Source of the DNA: Buttiauxella brennerae ATCC 51605
GTDB taxonomy: Bacteria; Pseudomonadota; Gammaproteobacteria; Enterobacterales; Enterobacteriaceae
Direction of reading: 5' to 3'
Length of the DNA: 64,000 nucleotides
NCBI RefSeq assembly: GCF_001654925.1
Contig: NZ_LXER01000029.1
Coordinates: 1-64,000 of the forward strand
Position numbers and translations under genes: made by a program. The notes under the pieces were generated by a model. The model saw only the letters and a list, made by a program, of their open reading frames with translations, was not told the DNA's origin and ran no database searches. Positions 40,948-49,322 of this stretch are shown piece after piece; position 1 is the stretch's first letter, and every line of letters begins with the position of its first letter.

Positions 40948-42271
40948 ATGAATGTTGCAGCGGCCTTTCAACCACCTTCCCTTCATGCGTTAAATCATTT
41001 CGTAGCCAAATACCCAGCCCCAATCCCACCATTGCCAGAGCCAGCACGTACCAGGCCGGAGCCATCGGTGACACCGCCGAAAGCATGGTGACGAAAATGG
41101 GCGTCAGGCCGCCGAAAATGGCATACGACATATTGTATGAGAATGAAATCCCACTAAAGCGCACTTCTGCCGGGAAAGCTCTGACCATCACATACGGCAC
41201 TGCACCAACCACACCCACGCTTAAACCCACCAGGCCATACAAGAAGAACAAATATTCAGGATGGCTTGCGGTGAGGTGATAGAACATCCAGCTACACACC
41301 GCCAACATCAGGCTACCCACGATAAAGGTTTTGCTGGCACCCACGCGATCGATAACCAGGCCCGCTAAAATACAGCCGATACACAGCATCACGATGGCGA
41401 TGCTGTTGGCCTGAAGCGTTAATGCGGGTGCGATACCCAACTGTTTTTGCAGCCAGGTTGGTGCCATCAAAATAACGACCACAATTCCTGCCGACAGCAA
41501 CCAGGTCAGCAGCATCGAAACCACGACAGCTTTTTTGTGGTTCACAATGACGGATTTCAATGGCAACTCTTCTGCCAGGGCTTTGCGTTGCTGCATCTCA
41601 AGGAAGATGGGGGTCTCTTGCAGCCAGCGGCGCAAATACATTGCCACCAGACCGAAAATCCCACCGAGGAAGAACGGTATACGCCAGCCGCCATCGTGAA
41701 TTGCCTGCTGGGTCATCGAGGTATTAATAATGGTCGCGACAACGGAACCCAACAAAATACCGGCAGTTAAGCCAGCCGTTAGCGTGCCACACGCGATACC
41801 GATACGTTTATAGGGAACGTGTTCTGCCACGAATACCCAGGCGCCGGGCACTTCACCACCGATTGCCGCCCCCTGAAGAACGCGCATCAGCAGCAATAAA
41901 ACGGGTGCCGCGATGCCCAGCGTTTCGTAGGTCGGCAACATCCCGATCGCCAGCGTCGGTAACGCCATCAGCAATATGCTCAGCGTGAACATCTTTTTAC
42001 GGCCAACCAGGTCGCCGAAGTGCGCCATGATTATCCCGCCCAGCGGGCGTGCCAGATAACCTGCGGCAAAGATGCCGAAAGTTTGTAGCTGGCGAAGCCA
42101 CTCAGGAATATCCGCCGGGAAGAAAAGTGCGCCAACGACGGTGGCGAAGAAGACAAAAATGATGAAGTCGTAGAATTCGAGTGCGCCGCCCAGCGCGGCA
42201 AGGGTCAGGGTTTTGTAATCCTGACGATTCAGAGGTCTTGTGCGTTGTGTTGAATGTAATTGTTGTGACAT
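40946..42271 (-). CDS. MHS-family (metabolite:H+ symporter) MFS transporter
   Basis: A 441-residue twelve-segment major facilitator of the metabolite:H+ symporter group that includes ProP, KgtP and ShiA. Signatures are ALGGALEFYDFIIFVFFA, ARPLGGIIMAHFGDLVGRKKMF, MRVLQGAAIGGEVPGAWVFVAEH and RRWLQETPIF. The cargo is probably an organic acid or zwitterion. I chose the ATG at 42271 (MSQQLHS); the frame continues 19 codons upstream. It lies between satP and mog, where E. coli has no such gene, and overlaps the shared terminator at its end. Confidence 0.86.
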   Translation of the reverse strand: MSQQLHSTQRTRPLNRQDYKTLTLAALGGALEFYDFIIFVFFATVVGALFFPADIPEWLRQLQTFGIFAAGYLARPLGGIIMAHFGDLVGRKKMFTLSILLMALPTLAIGMLPTYETLGIAAPVLLLLMRVLQGAAIGGEVPGAWVFVAEHVPYKRIGIACGTLTAGLTAGILLGSVVATIINTSMTQQAIHDGGWRIPFFLGGIFGLVAMYLRRWLQETPIFLEMQQRKALAEELPLKSVIVNHKKAVVVSMLLTWLLSAGIVVVILMAPTWLQKQLGIAPALTLQANSIAIVMLCIGCILAGLVIDRVGASKTFIVGSLMLAVCSWMFYHLTASHPEYLFFLYGLVGLSVGVVGAVPYVMVRAFPAEVRFSGISFSYNMSYAIFGGLTPIFVTMLSAVSPMAPAWYVLALAMVGLGLGIWLRNDLTHEGKVVERPLQHS

Positions 42272-42396
42272 AAGAACCTGCGCATAAAAAAGAGTGTGGT
42301 TATTAGTTTCCATTTTGCTGTAAAGCAAGACTTACTATACCCAACCCCACTCTACACGCCATACCCACTACATTTTATGTCACAAACAACGTTGTT

Positions 42397-42984
42397 TCAG
42401 GAGTTTATTTCGCGGATTGCACTCTTCGGGCGAAAAGCTGCTACTACACGGCCATCTGTTTCAACGTACGGCCCATCCAGCAACTGTATACAATACGGTA
42501 CACTTGCAAAGATACCTGGCACAACTACCTTACCTTCCGCATCTTTAACACCTTCGAGCGTTTCCTGAATTGACTTCGGCTGACCTGGCAAATTCAGGAT
42601 CAACGCCTGCTTGCGAATCACCCCCACCTGGCGCGAAAGAATCGCCGTCGGCACAAAGTGCAGGCTTATCTGGCGCATCTGCTCGCCAAAGCCAGGCATC
42701 ACACGGTCAGCAATCGCAAGCGTTGCATCGGGAGTGACATCACGACGCGCCGGGCCTGTACCGCCAGTGGTTAACACCAGATGGCACGCCATTTCATCCA
42801 CCAGCTCACACAGCGCCTGTTCAATAAGCGGTTGTTCGTCAGGGATTAAGCGCGTTTCAATCTGGAAAGGAGTTGTGATGGTGCGCTCCAGCCAGTCAAC
42901 GAGCGCCGGAATGCCTTTATCTTGGTATACACCGCTCGAAGCGCGGTCAGAGATGGAAACTAAGCCAATGCGTAAGGTATTCAT
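42397..42984 (-). CDS. mog: Molybdopterin adenylyltransferase
   Basis: Activates molybdopterin by adenylylation before molybdate insertion. The 195-residue MoaB/Mog-fold protein shows RIGLVSISDRASSGVYQDKG at the N terminus, the TTGGTGPARRDVTPDAT signature near residue 73, the PGFGEQMR motif and NLPGQPKSIQETL near residue 133. It is a single gene downstream of talB, as in E. coli, but now separated from satP by an added transporter gene. Confidence 0.96.
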   Translation of the reverse strand: MNTLRIGLVSISDRASSGVYQDKGIPALVDWLERTITTPFQIETRLIPDEQPLIEQALCELVDEMACHLVLTTGGTGPARRDVTPDATLAIADRVMPGFGEQMRQISLHFVPTAILSRQVGVIRKQALILNLPGQPKSIQETLEGVKDAEGKVVVPGIFASVPYCIQLLDGPYVETDGRVVAAFRPKSAIREINS

Positions 42985-43056
42985 ATCATTCCTGGAGAGT
43001 CAAAACTTAACGGAATGATACACGGTGGAGGGAGTAGCAGACAGAGGTGAAACACT

Positions 43057-43087
43057 AAAAAGCGTGGCCGGAGAGAGCCAGCCACGC
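43057..43087 (-). terminator. talB terminator
   Basis: On the minus strand GCGTGGC pairs with GCCACGC, with a further GG/CC pair inside, followed by TTTTT. It begins 8 bases after the talB stop. Confidence 0.85.
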
Positions 43088-43094
43088 GTAATGA

Positions 43095-44048
43095 TTACAG
43101 CAGGTCGCCGATCATTTTTTCCAGTTTTTCCTGGTCGATAGCAAACTTACGGATGCCGTCAGCCAGTTTATCAACTGCCATTGGATCCTGGTTGTGGCTC
43201 CACAGGAACTGGGATTCAGTCATACGCTCTGGGCGTGCTTTCACTTCACCCGTGTAAGACAGTTTACGCTCAACCGTACCTTCGCTTTCAGCCAGCTCTT
43301 TCAGCAGAGCAGGTGCGATGGTCAGACGGTCACAGCCAGCCAATTCGATGATTTCGCCCAGGTTACGGAAGCTTGCGCCCATAACCACGGTTTCATAGCC
43401 GTGTTCTTTGTAGTACTGGTAGATTTCAGAAACAGAAACCACACCTGGATCTTCATTCGGTGCGTACTCTTTCTTATCAGTGTTGGTTTTGTACCAGTCG
43501 AGGATACGGCCTACGAATGGAGAAATCAGGAACACACCCGCTTCAGCACAAGCACGAGCCTGAGCGAAGGAGAACAGCAGAGTCAGGTTACAGTTGATGC
43601 CATCTTTTTCCAGCTGCTCAGCAGCACGGATGCCCTGCCAGGTAGAAGCCAGTTTGATCAGGATACGGTCGTTGCTGATGCCCGCATCGTTATACATTTT
43701 GATCAGACGTTTTGCTTTAGTGATGCTGGCATCGGTGTCATAAGACAGACGCGCATCAACTTCAGTAGAAATACGACCTGGGATCAGTTTGAGAATTTCC
43801 AGACCAATATTCACCGCCAGCTTGTCAGTTGCATCCACAACTTGTTGTGCATGGTCGCTGCTCTGCTCACGTGCCCACGCAATCGCATCATCAATCAGTT
43901 TGCGGTATTCAGGAATCTGCGCAGCATTGAGGATCAGCGATGGGTTAGTGGTGGCATCTTGCGGTTGATACAGCTTCATTGCCGCAATATCCCCGGTGTC
44001 CGCAACAACTGTGGTTAGCTGACGCAGGGAGGTCAATTTATCCGTCAT
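43095..44048 (-). CDS. talB: Transaldolase B
   Basis: A pentose-phosphate enzyme that transfers a dihydroxyacetone unit between sedoheptulose 7-phosphate and glyceraldehyde 3-phosphate. The 317-residue TIM barrel matches E. coli TalB throughout. The Schiff-base lysine is K132 in [13 protein letters not shown]17 lies in [12 protein letters not shown], and [11 protein letters not shown] follows. The ATG at 44048 ([10 protein letters not shown]) is the family start; the frame is open for 24 codons upstream. It is a single gene with its own terminator. Confidence 0.98.
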   Translation of the reverse strand: MTDKLTSLRQLTTVVADTGDIAAMKLYQPQDATTNPSLILNAAQIPEYRKLIDDAIAWAREQSSDHAQQVVDATDKLAVNIGLEILKLIPGRISTEVDARLSYDTDASITKAKRLIKMYNDAGISNDRILIKLASTWQGIRAAEQLEKDGINCNLTLLFSFAQARACAEAGVFLISPFVGRILDWYKTNTDKKEYAPNEDPGVVSVSEIYQYYKEHGYETVVMGASFRNLGEIIELAGCDRLTIAPALLKELAESEGTVERKLSYTGEVKARPERMTESQFLWSHNQDPMAVDKLADGIRKFAIDQEKLEKMIGDLL

Positions 44049-44208
44049 GATAGTGTTTCTCGTTAGATGTAACTTGTTAGGGGGATGTAACCGGTCTGGC
44101 TTGATGATATCACGACGCAAATCAGGTGCAACCGCAGTAACACATCGGTAAGAACTGAACGCGGAACTGATATATTCTGTGTATTATTCGCCTGCAATCT
44201 AAAGGAGC

Positions 44209-44265
44209 ATGCGCGTCAGTTGCGCATTGGCTGTGCCCGCAACGCATGCAAACGAGGGATGTTAA
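44209..44265 (+). CDS. Possible 18-codon leader ORF before yaaJ
   Basis: AAAGGAG (44201-44207) is followed by ATG at 44209 and an 18-codon frame whose TAA overlaps the yaaJ ATG (TAATG). A hairpin (GTTGCG/CGCAAC with an outer GCATGC/GCATGC) covers the frame. The ribosome site is only one base from the ATG, which is too close for efficient use, so this is a tentative upstream ORF or coupling device. The yaaJ gene has its own GAGGG site. Confidence 0.3.
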   Translation: MRVSCALAVPATHANEGC

Positions 44266-45710
44266 TGACAGATTTTTTTCTGTTTATCAATGAGATACTC
44301 TGGGGTTCAGTCCTCATCTATTTATTAGTCGGCGCCGGTCTTTGGTTTACCTGGCGATGCGGCTTTGTGCAATTCCGCTACCTGACTCAAATCCGCAGTA
44401 TCGTTTTATCGAATAAAAGCGGTGATTCTTCCGGACTTTCCTCATTTCAGGCACTTTGTACCAGCCTTGCCGCACGCGTAGGCAGCGGTAACCTTTCCGG
44501 TGTCGCTCTCGCCCTGACCCTCGGCGGCCCAGGGGCTATTTTCTGGATGTGGGTGGTTGCCATGCTGGGTATGGCGACATCTTTCGCCGAATGTACCCTC
44601 GCCCAACTTTATAAAACTCGCGATAGCGAAGGCAATTATCGTGGCGGCCCCGCCTGGTACATGGAACGCGGCCTTGGAATGCGCTGGATGGGCGTGATGT
44701 TCTCCCTCTTCCTGATGGTTGCCTTTGGTTTGATCTTCAACGCGGTGCAAGCGAACTCCATCGCCAACGCCATGAATAACGCGTTCGACATCCCTAAAAC
44801 CTGGGTTGGCATCGGCCTTGTGGTCTTAACCGCCGGTGTTATTTGGGGGGGAATGCGTGGCACCGCGCGCGTCGCCCAATGGTTAGTTCCGATTATGGCG
44901 CTTCTTTGGGTGCTGATGAGCCTTATCGTCATGGCGATGAATATCGAACGTTTACCCGAAGTGGTTTCCCTGGTGTTCAAAAGTGCATTTGGCTGGCAAG
45001 AAGCGGCATCAGGCGCCCTGGGATTCACCATCAGCCAGGCCATTACCACTGGTTTTCAGCGCGGAATGTTTTCTAACGAAGCAGGCATGGGCTCTTCACC
45101 CAACGCTGCAGCGGCAGCCGCCACTTGGCCACCGCACCCGGCATCACAAGGGCTGGTGCAAATGTTTGGCGTGTTTATCGATACGATTATCATATGCTCA
45201 GCCACTGCCGGGATTATTCTGTTCTCAGGGATTCTGGATACGCCACACCCGGAAATGAATGGTATCACCCTCGTACAACAAGCACTTAGCAGCGTCGTTG
45301 GCGGATGGGGAACCGGGTTCATTGCGTTGATTGTGTTGTTGTTTGCCTTCACATCCATCGTCGCCAATTATGCGTATGCAGAAAATAACTTGTTGTTCCT
45401 GCAACAAAAAAGCCCATTCGCCCTGGTTTTATTCCGTTGCCTGGCACTGGTGATGGTGATGTTTGGTACGCTGTCACCGTTGCCGCTGGTCTGGCAGATG
45501 GCCGATGTCGCGATGGCGTTTATGGCAGTCACCAACCTTACCGCGATATTGCTTTTATCGCCGATTGCCCACGATTTAAGTGCAGATTACCTGCGCCAGT
45601 TGCGGCTCGGTGTGACACCGGTTTTCGATCCGAACCGTTTCCCTGAGCTTAAAGGGCAGCTGGCACCCGGCATTTGGGACAACCCAAAGCCGCCTGAAAC
45701 CAAACGCTAA
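44265..45710 (+). CDS. yaaJ: Sodium:alanine symporter family protein YaaJ
   Basis: A 481-residue inner-membrane transporter of the alanine/glycine:cation symporter (AGCS/DAGCS) family, with about ten spans. The signature stretch SLCTSLAARVGSGNLSGVALA lies near residue 70, GGPAWYMERGLGMRWMG follows, and GMFSNEAGMGSSPNAAAAA sits near the middle. The ATG at 44265 (MTDFFLFINEILWGS) corresponds to the E. coli start; the frame could be extended to a TTG at 44220. It is divergent from talB with 216 bp between start codons. The substrate is probably alanine or glycine, not proven. Confidence 0.93.
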   Translation: MTDFFLFINEILWGSVLIYLLVGAGLWFTWRCGFVQFRYLTQIRSIVLSNKSGDSSGLSSFQALCTSLAARVGSGNLSGVALALTLGGPGAIFWMWVVAMLGMATSFAECTLAQLYKTRDSEGNYRGGPAWYMERGLGMRWMGVMFSLFLMVAFGLIFNAVQANSIANAMNNAFDIPKTWVGIGLVVLTAGVIWGGMRGTARVAQWLVPIMALLWVLMSLIVMAMNIERLPEVVSLVFKSAFGWQEAASGALGFTISQAITTGFQRGMFSNEAGMGSSPNAAAAAATWPPHPASQGLVQMFGVFIDTIIICSATAGIILFSGILDTPHPEMNGITLVQQALSSVVGGWGTGFIALIVLLFAFTSIVANYAYAENNLLFLQQKSPFALVLFRCLALVMVMFGTLSPLPLVWQMADVAMAFMAVTNLTAILLLSPIAHDLSADYLRQLRLGVTPVFDPNRFPELKGQLAPGIWDNPKPPETKR

Positions 45711-45779
45711 TCGCAACCATTGGCAGATACTTTCAGTAAATTTGCTAAAGTAGTGGGCATTAATCGGCAAGGAACAGAT

Positions 45780-46553
45780 ATGCTAATTCTAATTTCACCT
45801 GCAAAAACACTGGATTATCAAAGCGATCTCCCTACCGATCGTTATACCCAACCTGAGCTGCTGGATTATTCACAGCAGCTCATTGCGGTGGCGCGCAAGC
45901 TAAGCGCCCCGCAAATTGGTTCACTTATGCACATCAGCGACAAACTGGCGTCCCTGAACGAAACCCGTTTTCACGAATGGCAGCCTGACTTCACGCCACA
46001 AAATGCGCGCCAGGCAATTCTGGCGTTTAAAGGCGATGTGTATACAGGGTTGCAAGCTGAAGAGTTTAGCGACGCGGATTTCGAGTTCGCACAGCAGCAT
46101 TTGCGGATGCTTTCCGGGCTGTATGGCGTGTTACGCCCGCTAGATCTGATGCAACCGTATCGTCTGGAAATGGGTATTAAGCTTGAGAACCCGAAAGGCA
46201 AAGATCTGTATCATTTCTGGGGTGACACCATCACCGAGAAACTGAACCAGGCGCTGGCGGCACAAGGGGATAATATCGTTATTAACCTGGCCTCCGACGA
46301 ATACTACAAATCGGTCAAACCTAAAAAACTTAATGCCGAGATTATTAAGCCGGTGTTCCTTGATGAGAAGAACGGCAAATTTAAAGTCATTAGCTTCTAT
46401 GCCAAGAAAGCGCGTGGCCTGATGAGCCGCTACATCATTGAAAACCGCCTGACTAAATCTGAGCAACTCACGGGCTTTAACACCGATGGCTATTTCTTCG
46501 ATGAAACAACGTCGAGTAAGAATGAATTAGTGTTTAAACGCCACGAGCAGTAA
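45780..46553 (+). CDS. yaaA: Peroxide-stress protein YaaA (DUF328)
   Basis: A 257-residue cytoplasmic protein that in E. coli belongs to the OxyR regulon and limits free iron during peroxide stress. The whole sequence follows the E. coli protein ([64 protein letters not shown]). The ATG at 45780 has AAGGAAC before it; an upstream TTG-initiated reading from 45720 is unlikely. The stop overlaps the following terminator. Confidence 0.96.
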   Translation: MLILISPAKTLDYQSDLPTDRYTQPELLDYSQQLIAVARKLSAPQIGSLMHISDKLASLNETRFHEWQPDFTPQNARQAILAFKGDVYTGLQAEEFSDADFEFAQQHLRMLSGLYGVLRPLDLMQPYRLEMGIKLENPKGKDLYHFWGDTITEKLNQALAAQGDNIVINLASDEYYKSVKPKKLNAEIIKPVFLDEKNGKFKVISFYAKKARGLMSRYIIENRLTKSEQLTGFNTDGYFFDETTSSKNELVFKRHEQ

Positions 46554-46587
46554 AACAAAACGCCAGCGCAATGCTGGCGTTTTGTTT
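46553..46587 (+). terminator. Bidirectional terminator after yaaA
   Basis: AAACAAAACGCCAGC pairs with GCTGGCGTTTTGTTT (15 bp) around a 5-base loop. It touches both the yaaA stop and the stop of the convergent small gene at 46586. Confidence 0.92.
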
Positions 46588-46894
46588 AGTGATGTTTGTA
46601 TTGCCCGTAGTGATTGCCGTTGTCGTGATGGTCTTTATCATGGTGATCGTTGTCATGGTGATCATCATGATGGCGATCGTCATGATCATGCGGATGCCAT
46701 CTGTTATCACGCCACTCATAGTGATCGTTCCACCAGCCATGGTCACGCCAGTTACCGCCATCCCAATAGTTACCACGGCTATCCTGATCGCCAATTTGCA
46801 GCTTCACTGCCGGAATCAGCGTAATTTCTGAAGCCTGTGCAGCCAGCGGAGCCACGACCAGAATCGACAAGGCCAGAATAATTGATTTCAACAT
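46586..46894 (-). CDS. Secreted His/Asp-rich protein (DUF2502, YpeC-like)
   Basis: A 102-residue exported protein. It has a clear signal peptide (MLKSIILALSILVVAPLAAQA, cleavage expected before SE). A DUF2502-type core follows (ITLIPAVKLQIGDQDSRGNYWDGGNWRD), resembling E. coli YpeC. The last third is almost entirely His, Asp and Asn (RHHDDHHDNDHHDKDHHDN), a strong candidate for metal or proton binding in the periplasm. Function unknown. It is convergent with yaaA and divergent from the GlxA-type regulator. Confidence 0.85.
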   Translation of the reverse strand: MLKSIILALSILVVAPLAAQASEITLIPAVKLQIGDQDSRGNYWDGGNWRDHGWWNDHYEWRDNRWHPHDHDDRHHDDHHDNDHHDKDHHDNGNHYGQYKHH

Positions 46895-47109
46895 AAGTTA
46901 CTCCTTACTGCATTCGTGCCCGTTATGGGTTACTGAAGCCAGCATATGCCGAACAATACCGCCTTGTTATTCTCTGCAATCCTAATCTCTCATCGCCCGC
47001 ATTTTATGGGAATTCCTACATTTTCCCTCCTTCTTTCCTGCATATTTCCTCCATGATTCAGACACACACCCACCTTGACTTATTTTGTTAAAAGCGTACT
47101 TTTCAGGAC

Positions 47110-48090
47110 ATGAAAACCTTTCTGATTATTGTTCCGGATGGCGGAGTACTGTTCGAAGCTGCCGGGATTGCCGACATACTGATGCAAGCCAACCGCTTAC
47201 AGGCGGAAGGCTTGTCTCAACCTCGCTACCAGATAAGACTTGCGACCACTCAGCCTCATCAGGTGATCCACGGTCAATCCGGGCTGAACTTGCTGGCCGA
47301 CCATCGCCTGCACGAACTTGATCCTTATGAACCCCGGGATACCATTATGATCACGGGAAGAGGATCAGATGAGTTAGAAGGTACCGCGGTGGTCGATTGG
47401 TTAAAGCTTGCCGCACCTCACGCTCAGCGCATTGTTTCCATTTGCGGCGGGGCAATGTTGTTGGCGCAGGCTGGGTTACTTAACGGCCGTCGTGCGACAA
47501 CCCACTGGCATCTACTCGAAAAAATGCAATCCACTTACCCGCACGTCAAAGTCGAAAGTGGTCCGCTCTATCTTCAGGATGGCCCTATCTGGACTTCCGG
47601 CGGCGTAAGCTCAGGTTTTGATCTGACCCTCGCACTGGTCGAAGAAGATTATGGCTTTACGCTTGCTCGCGACGTGGCGCAGGATCTGGTGATGTATCTG
47701 CGTCGTCCCGGCGGGCAGATGCAATTCAGTCGATACCACCTCCAGCAAAGCGACATCTCCGGTCCGATAGGTCAACTGCAAAACTGGCTTCTTGAAAACC
47801 TATCCGCCGATTTGTCGGTTGAGAAACTGGCTGACCGGGTCGCGATGAGTCCTCGTAACTTCACGCGTGTTTTCAGCAAAGAAACGGGCATCACACCCGC
47901 GCGCTATGTTGAAGAAGCCCGCCTTGCTGCTGCCCGACATTGCCTTGAGCAAACGCGGGAAACGCTCGAGCAGATTGCGAGTAAAGTGGGCTTCGGCAAT
48001 ACCATCACTTTGCGCCGCGCCTTCGAGCGTCAACTACACCTCACACCGGGCGAATACCGTGAGCGTTTTCATTGCCGAAAAATGGCGTGA
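47110..48090 (+). CDS. GlxA-type AraC regulator with DJ-1/PfpI domain
   Basis: A 326-residue regulator made of an N-terminal DJ-1/PfpI (glutamine-amidotransferase-like) domain and a C-terminal AraC double helix-turn-helix. C112 in SICGGAMLLAQAGLLNGR and the ATTHW stretch are the GlxA-family landmarks. The DNA-binding part spans about residues 215-320 (LSVEKLADRVAMSPRNFTRVFSKETG, then IASKVGFGNTITLRRAF). The N-terminal domain probably senses a small metabolite. It lies 78 bp upstream of a GAPDH gene in the same direction, its most likely target. The 215 bp before it show nothing definite. Confidence 0.9.
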   Translation: MKTFLIIVPDGGVLFEAAGIADILMQANRLQAEGLSQPRYQIRLATTQPHQVIHGQSGLNLLADHRLHELDPYEPRDTIMITGRGSDELEGTAVVDWLKLAAPHAQRIVSICGGAMLLAQAGLLNGRRATTHWHLLEKMQSTYPHVKVESGPLYLQDGPIWTSGGVSSGFDLTLALVEEDYGFTLARDVAQDLVMYLRRPGGQMQFSRYHLQQSDISGPIGQLQNWLLENLSADLSVEKLADRVAMSPRNFTRVFSKETGITPARYVEEARLAAARHCLEQTRETLEQIASKVGFGNTITLRRAFERQLHLTPGEYRERFHCRKMA

Positions 48091-48168
48091 ATTGATCCTT
48101 TTTTGTCATTTACGCCACTTTGCCTGAAGCCTACAGTGATTCCAGACATTTCAAAGAAGGAGTCAATC

Positions 48169-49179
48169 ATGGTTAAGGTCGGTATTAATGGTTTCGGCAG
48201 AATTGGTCGTAACGTATTACGCGCCACGCTGGGCAATGCAGACGTAGAAATTGTAGCAATCAACGATCTGACAGACAGCAAAACCCTTGCTCACTTGTTG
48301 AAACACGATTCACTGATGGGAAGATTGCCTGTTCCGGTTGAAGCGGCTGACGGGCATTTGCAGGTGGACGGCAAACTTGTTCGCGTGTTTAGCGAAAGAG
48401 ATCCGGCCAATATCCCGTGGCGTGATGTGGGCGTCGATATTGTTATTGAGGCCACGGGTTTCTTTACCAGTCGCGAGCAGGCCGCAGTACACATCAATAG
48501 CGGCGGAGCAAAACGCGTCATCATCTCGGCACCTGGTAAAGATGACGACCTGACGATAGTGATGGGCGTTAACCACCAGCAGTACGATCCGGAACGCCAT
48601 TATGTCGTGAGCAATGGCAGCTGTACCACTAACGGCCTTGCACCTGCCGCACAGGTTTTGCATCAGCAGTTTGGTATTGAACACGGTTTGATGAACACGA
48701 CTCATGCTTACACCAACAGCCAGGCGTTGCACGATCAGCCGGAAAAAGACCTGCGTGGTGCGCGAGCTGCCGCCCTCTCCATTGTTCCTTACTCCAGCGG
48801 CGCGGCAAAAGCGTTAGGCAAAGTCATTCCTGAACTGGACGGACGCCTGACCGGTTACTCATTGCGAGTACCTGTACCCGTCGTTTCTATCGTTGATTTA
48901 ACGGTAACCTTAAAACGCCCGGTCACCGTAGCGCAGGTGAATGCAGCATTCCTGGAAGCAGCAACAAACGGCCCGCTAAAAGGTATTTTGGGCTACAGCG
49001 ATGAACCGCTGGTATCGAGTGATTATCAGGGTGATCCACGTTCTTCTATCATCGACGGGCTTTCGACGCTGGTGATTGGCGGTAATCTGGTCAAGATACT
49101 GGCCTGGTACGATAACGAATGGGGCTTCTCTAACCGCCTGGTCGACCTTGCAGCAATGATGGCTAAACGCGGGATCTAA
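48169..49179 (+). CDS. Second glyceraldehyde-3-phosphate dehydrogenase (type I)
   Basis: A 336-residue type I GAPDH. The NAD-binding VKVGINGFGRIGRNVLRA is at the N terminus, the catalytic cysteine lies in NGSCTTNGLAPA near residue 150, and the YSLRVPVPVVSIVDLTV and WYDNEWGFSNRLVDL segments are intact. The Asp of AINDLTDSKT suggests NAD preference. It differs clearly from enterobacterial GapA, so this is an accessory copy. AAGGAG at 48157-48162 fixes the ATG at 48169. It follows a GlxA-type regulator and ends in a terminator. Erythrose-4-phosphate dehydrogenase activity is a less likely alternative. Confidence 0.88.
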   Translation: MVKVGINGFGRIGRNVLRATLGNADVEIVAINDLTDSKTLAHLLKHDSLMGRLPVPVEAADGHLQVDGKLVRVFSERDPANIPWRDVGVDIVIEATGFFTSREQAAVHINSGGAKRVIISAPGKDDDLTIVMGVNHQQYDPERHYVVSNGSCTTNGLAPAAQVLHQQFGIEHGLMNTTHAYTNSQALHDQPEKDLRGARAAALSIVPYSSGAAKALGKVIPELDGRLTGYSLRVPVPVVSIVDLTVTLKRPVTVAQVNAAFLEAATNGPLKGILGYSDEPLVSSDYQGDPRSSIIDGLSTLVIGGNLVKILAWYDNEWGFSNRLVDLAAMMAKRGI

Positions 49180-49204
49180 AAATGTTCCCGCAAGCCCTTT
49201 GAAG

Positions 49205-49230
49205 ATCCACGCACCTGCGTGGATTTTTTT
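49205..49230 (+). terminator. GAPDH gene terminator
   Basis: ATCCACGC pairs with GCGTGGAT around a 4-base loop and is followed by a run of T residues, 25 bases after the gap stop codon. Confidence 0.88.
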
Positions 49231-49322
49231 CACAGACAAAACAACAACGAGACGAACTCGACGTTACCGCTTTGCTTCTGGAGTATATTCATCAGACTCC
49301 CCCCAAAGCAAAGAGGCTGTAA

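Noticed and set aside
43194-44018. 274-codon plus-strand open frame
   Set aside because: It is fully antisense to talB, a highly conserved enzyme gene, with no family motif or ribosome site.
46571-46831. 86-codon plus-strand hydrophobic frame
   Set aside because: It arises from the antisense of the His/Asp-rich gene (CAT/GAT read as ATG/ATC); the minus-strand gene has a proper signal peptide and family core.
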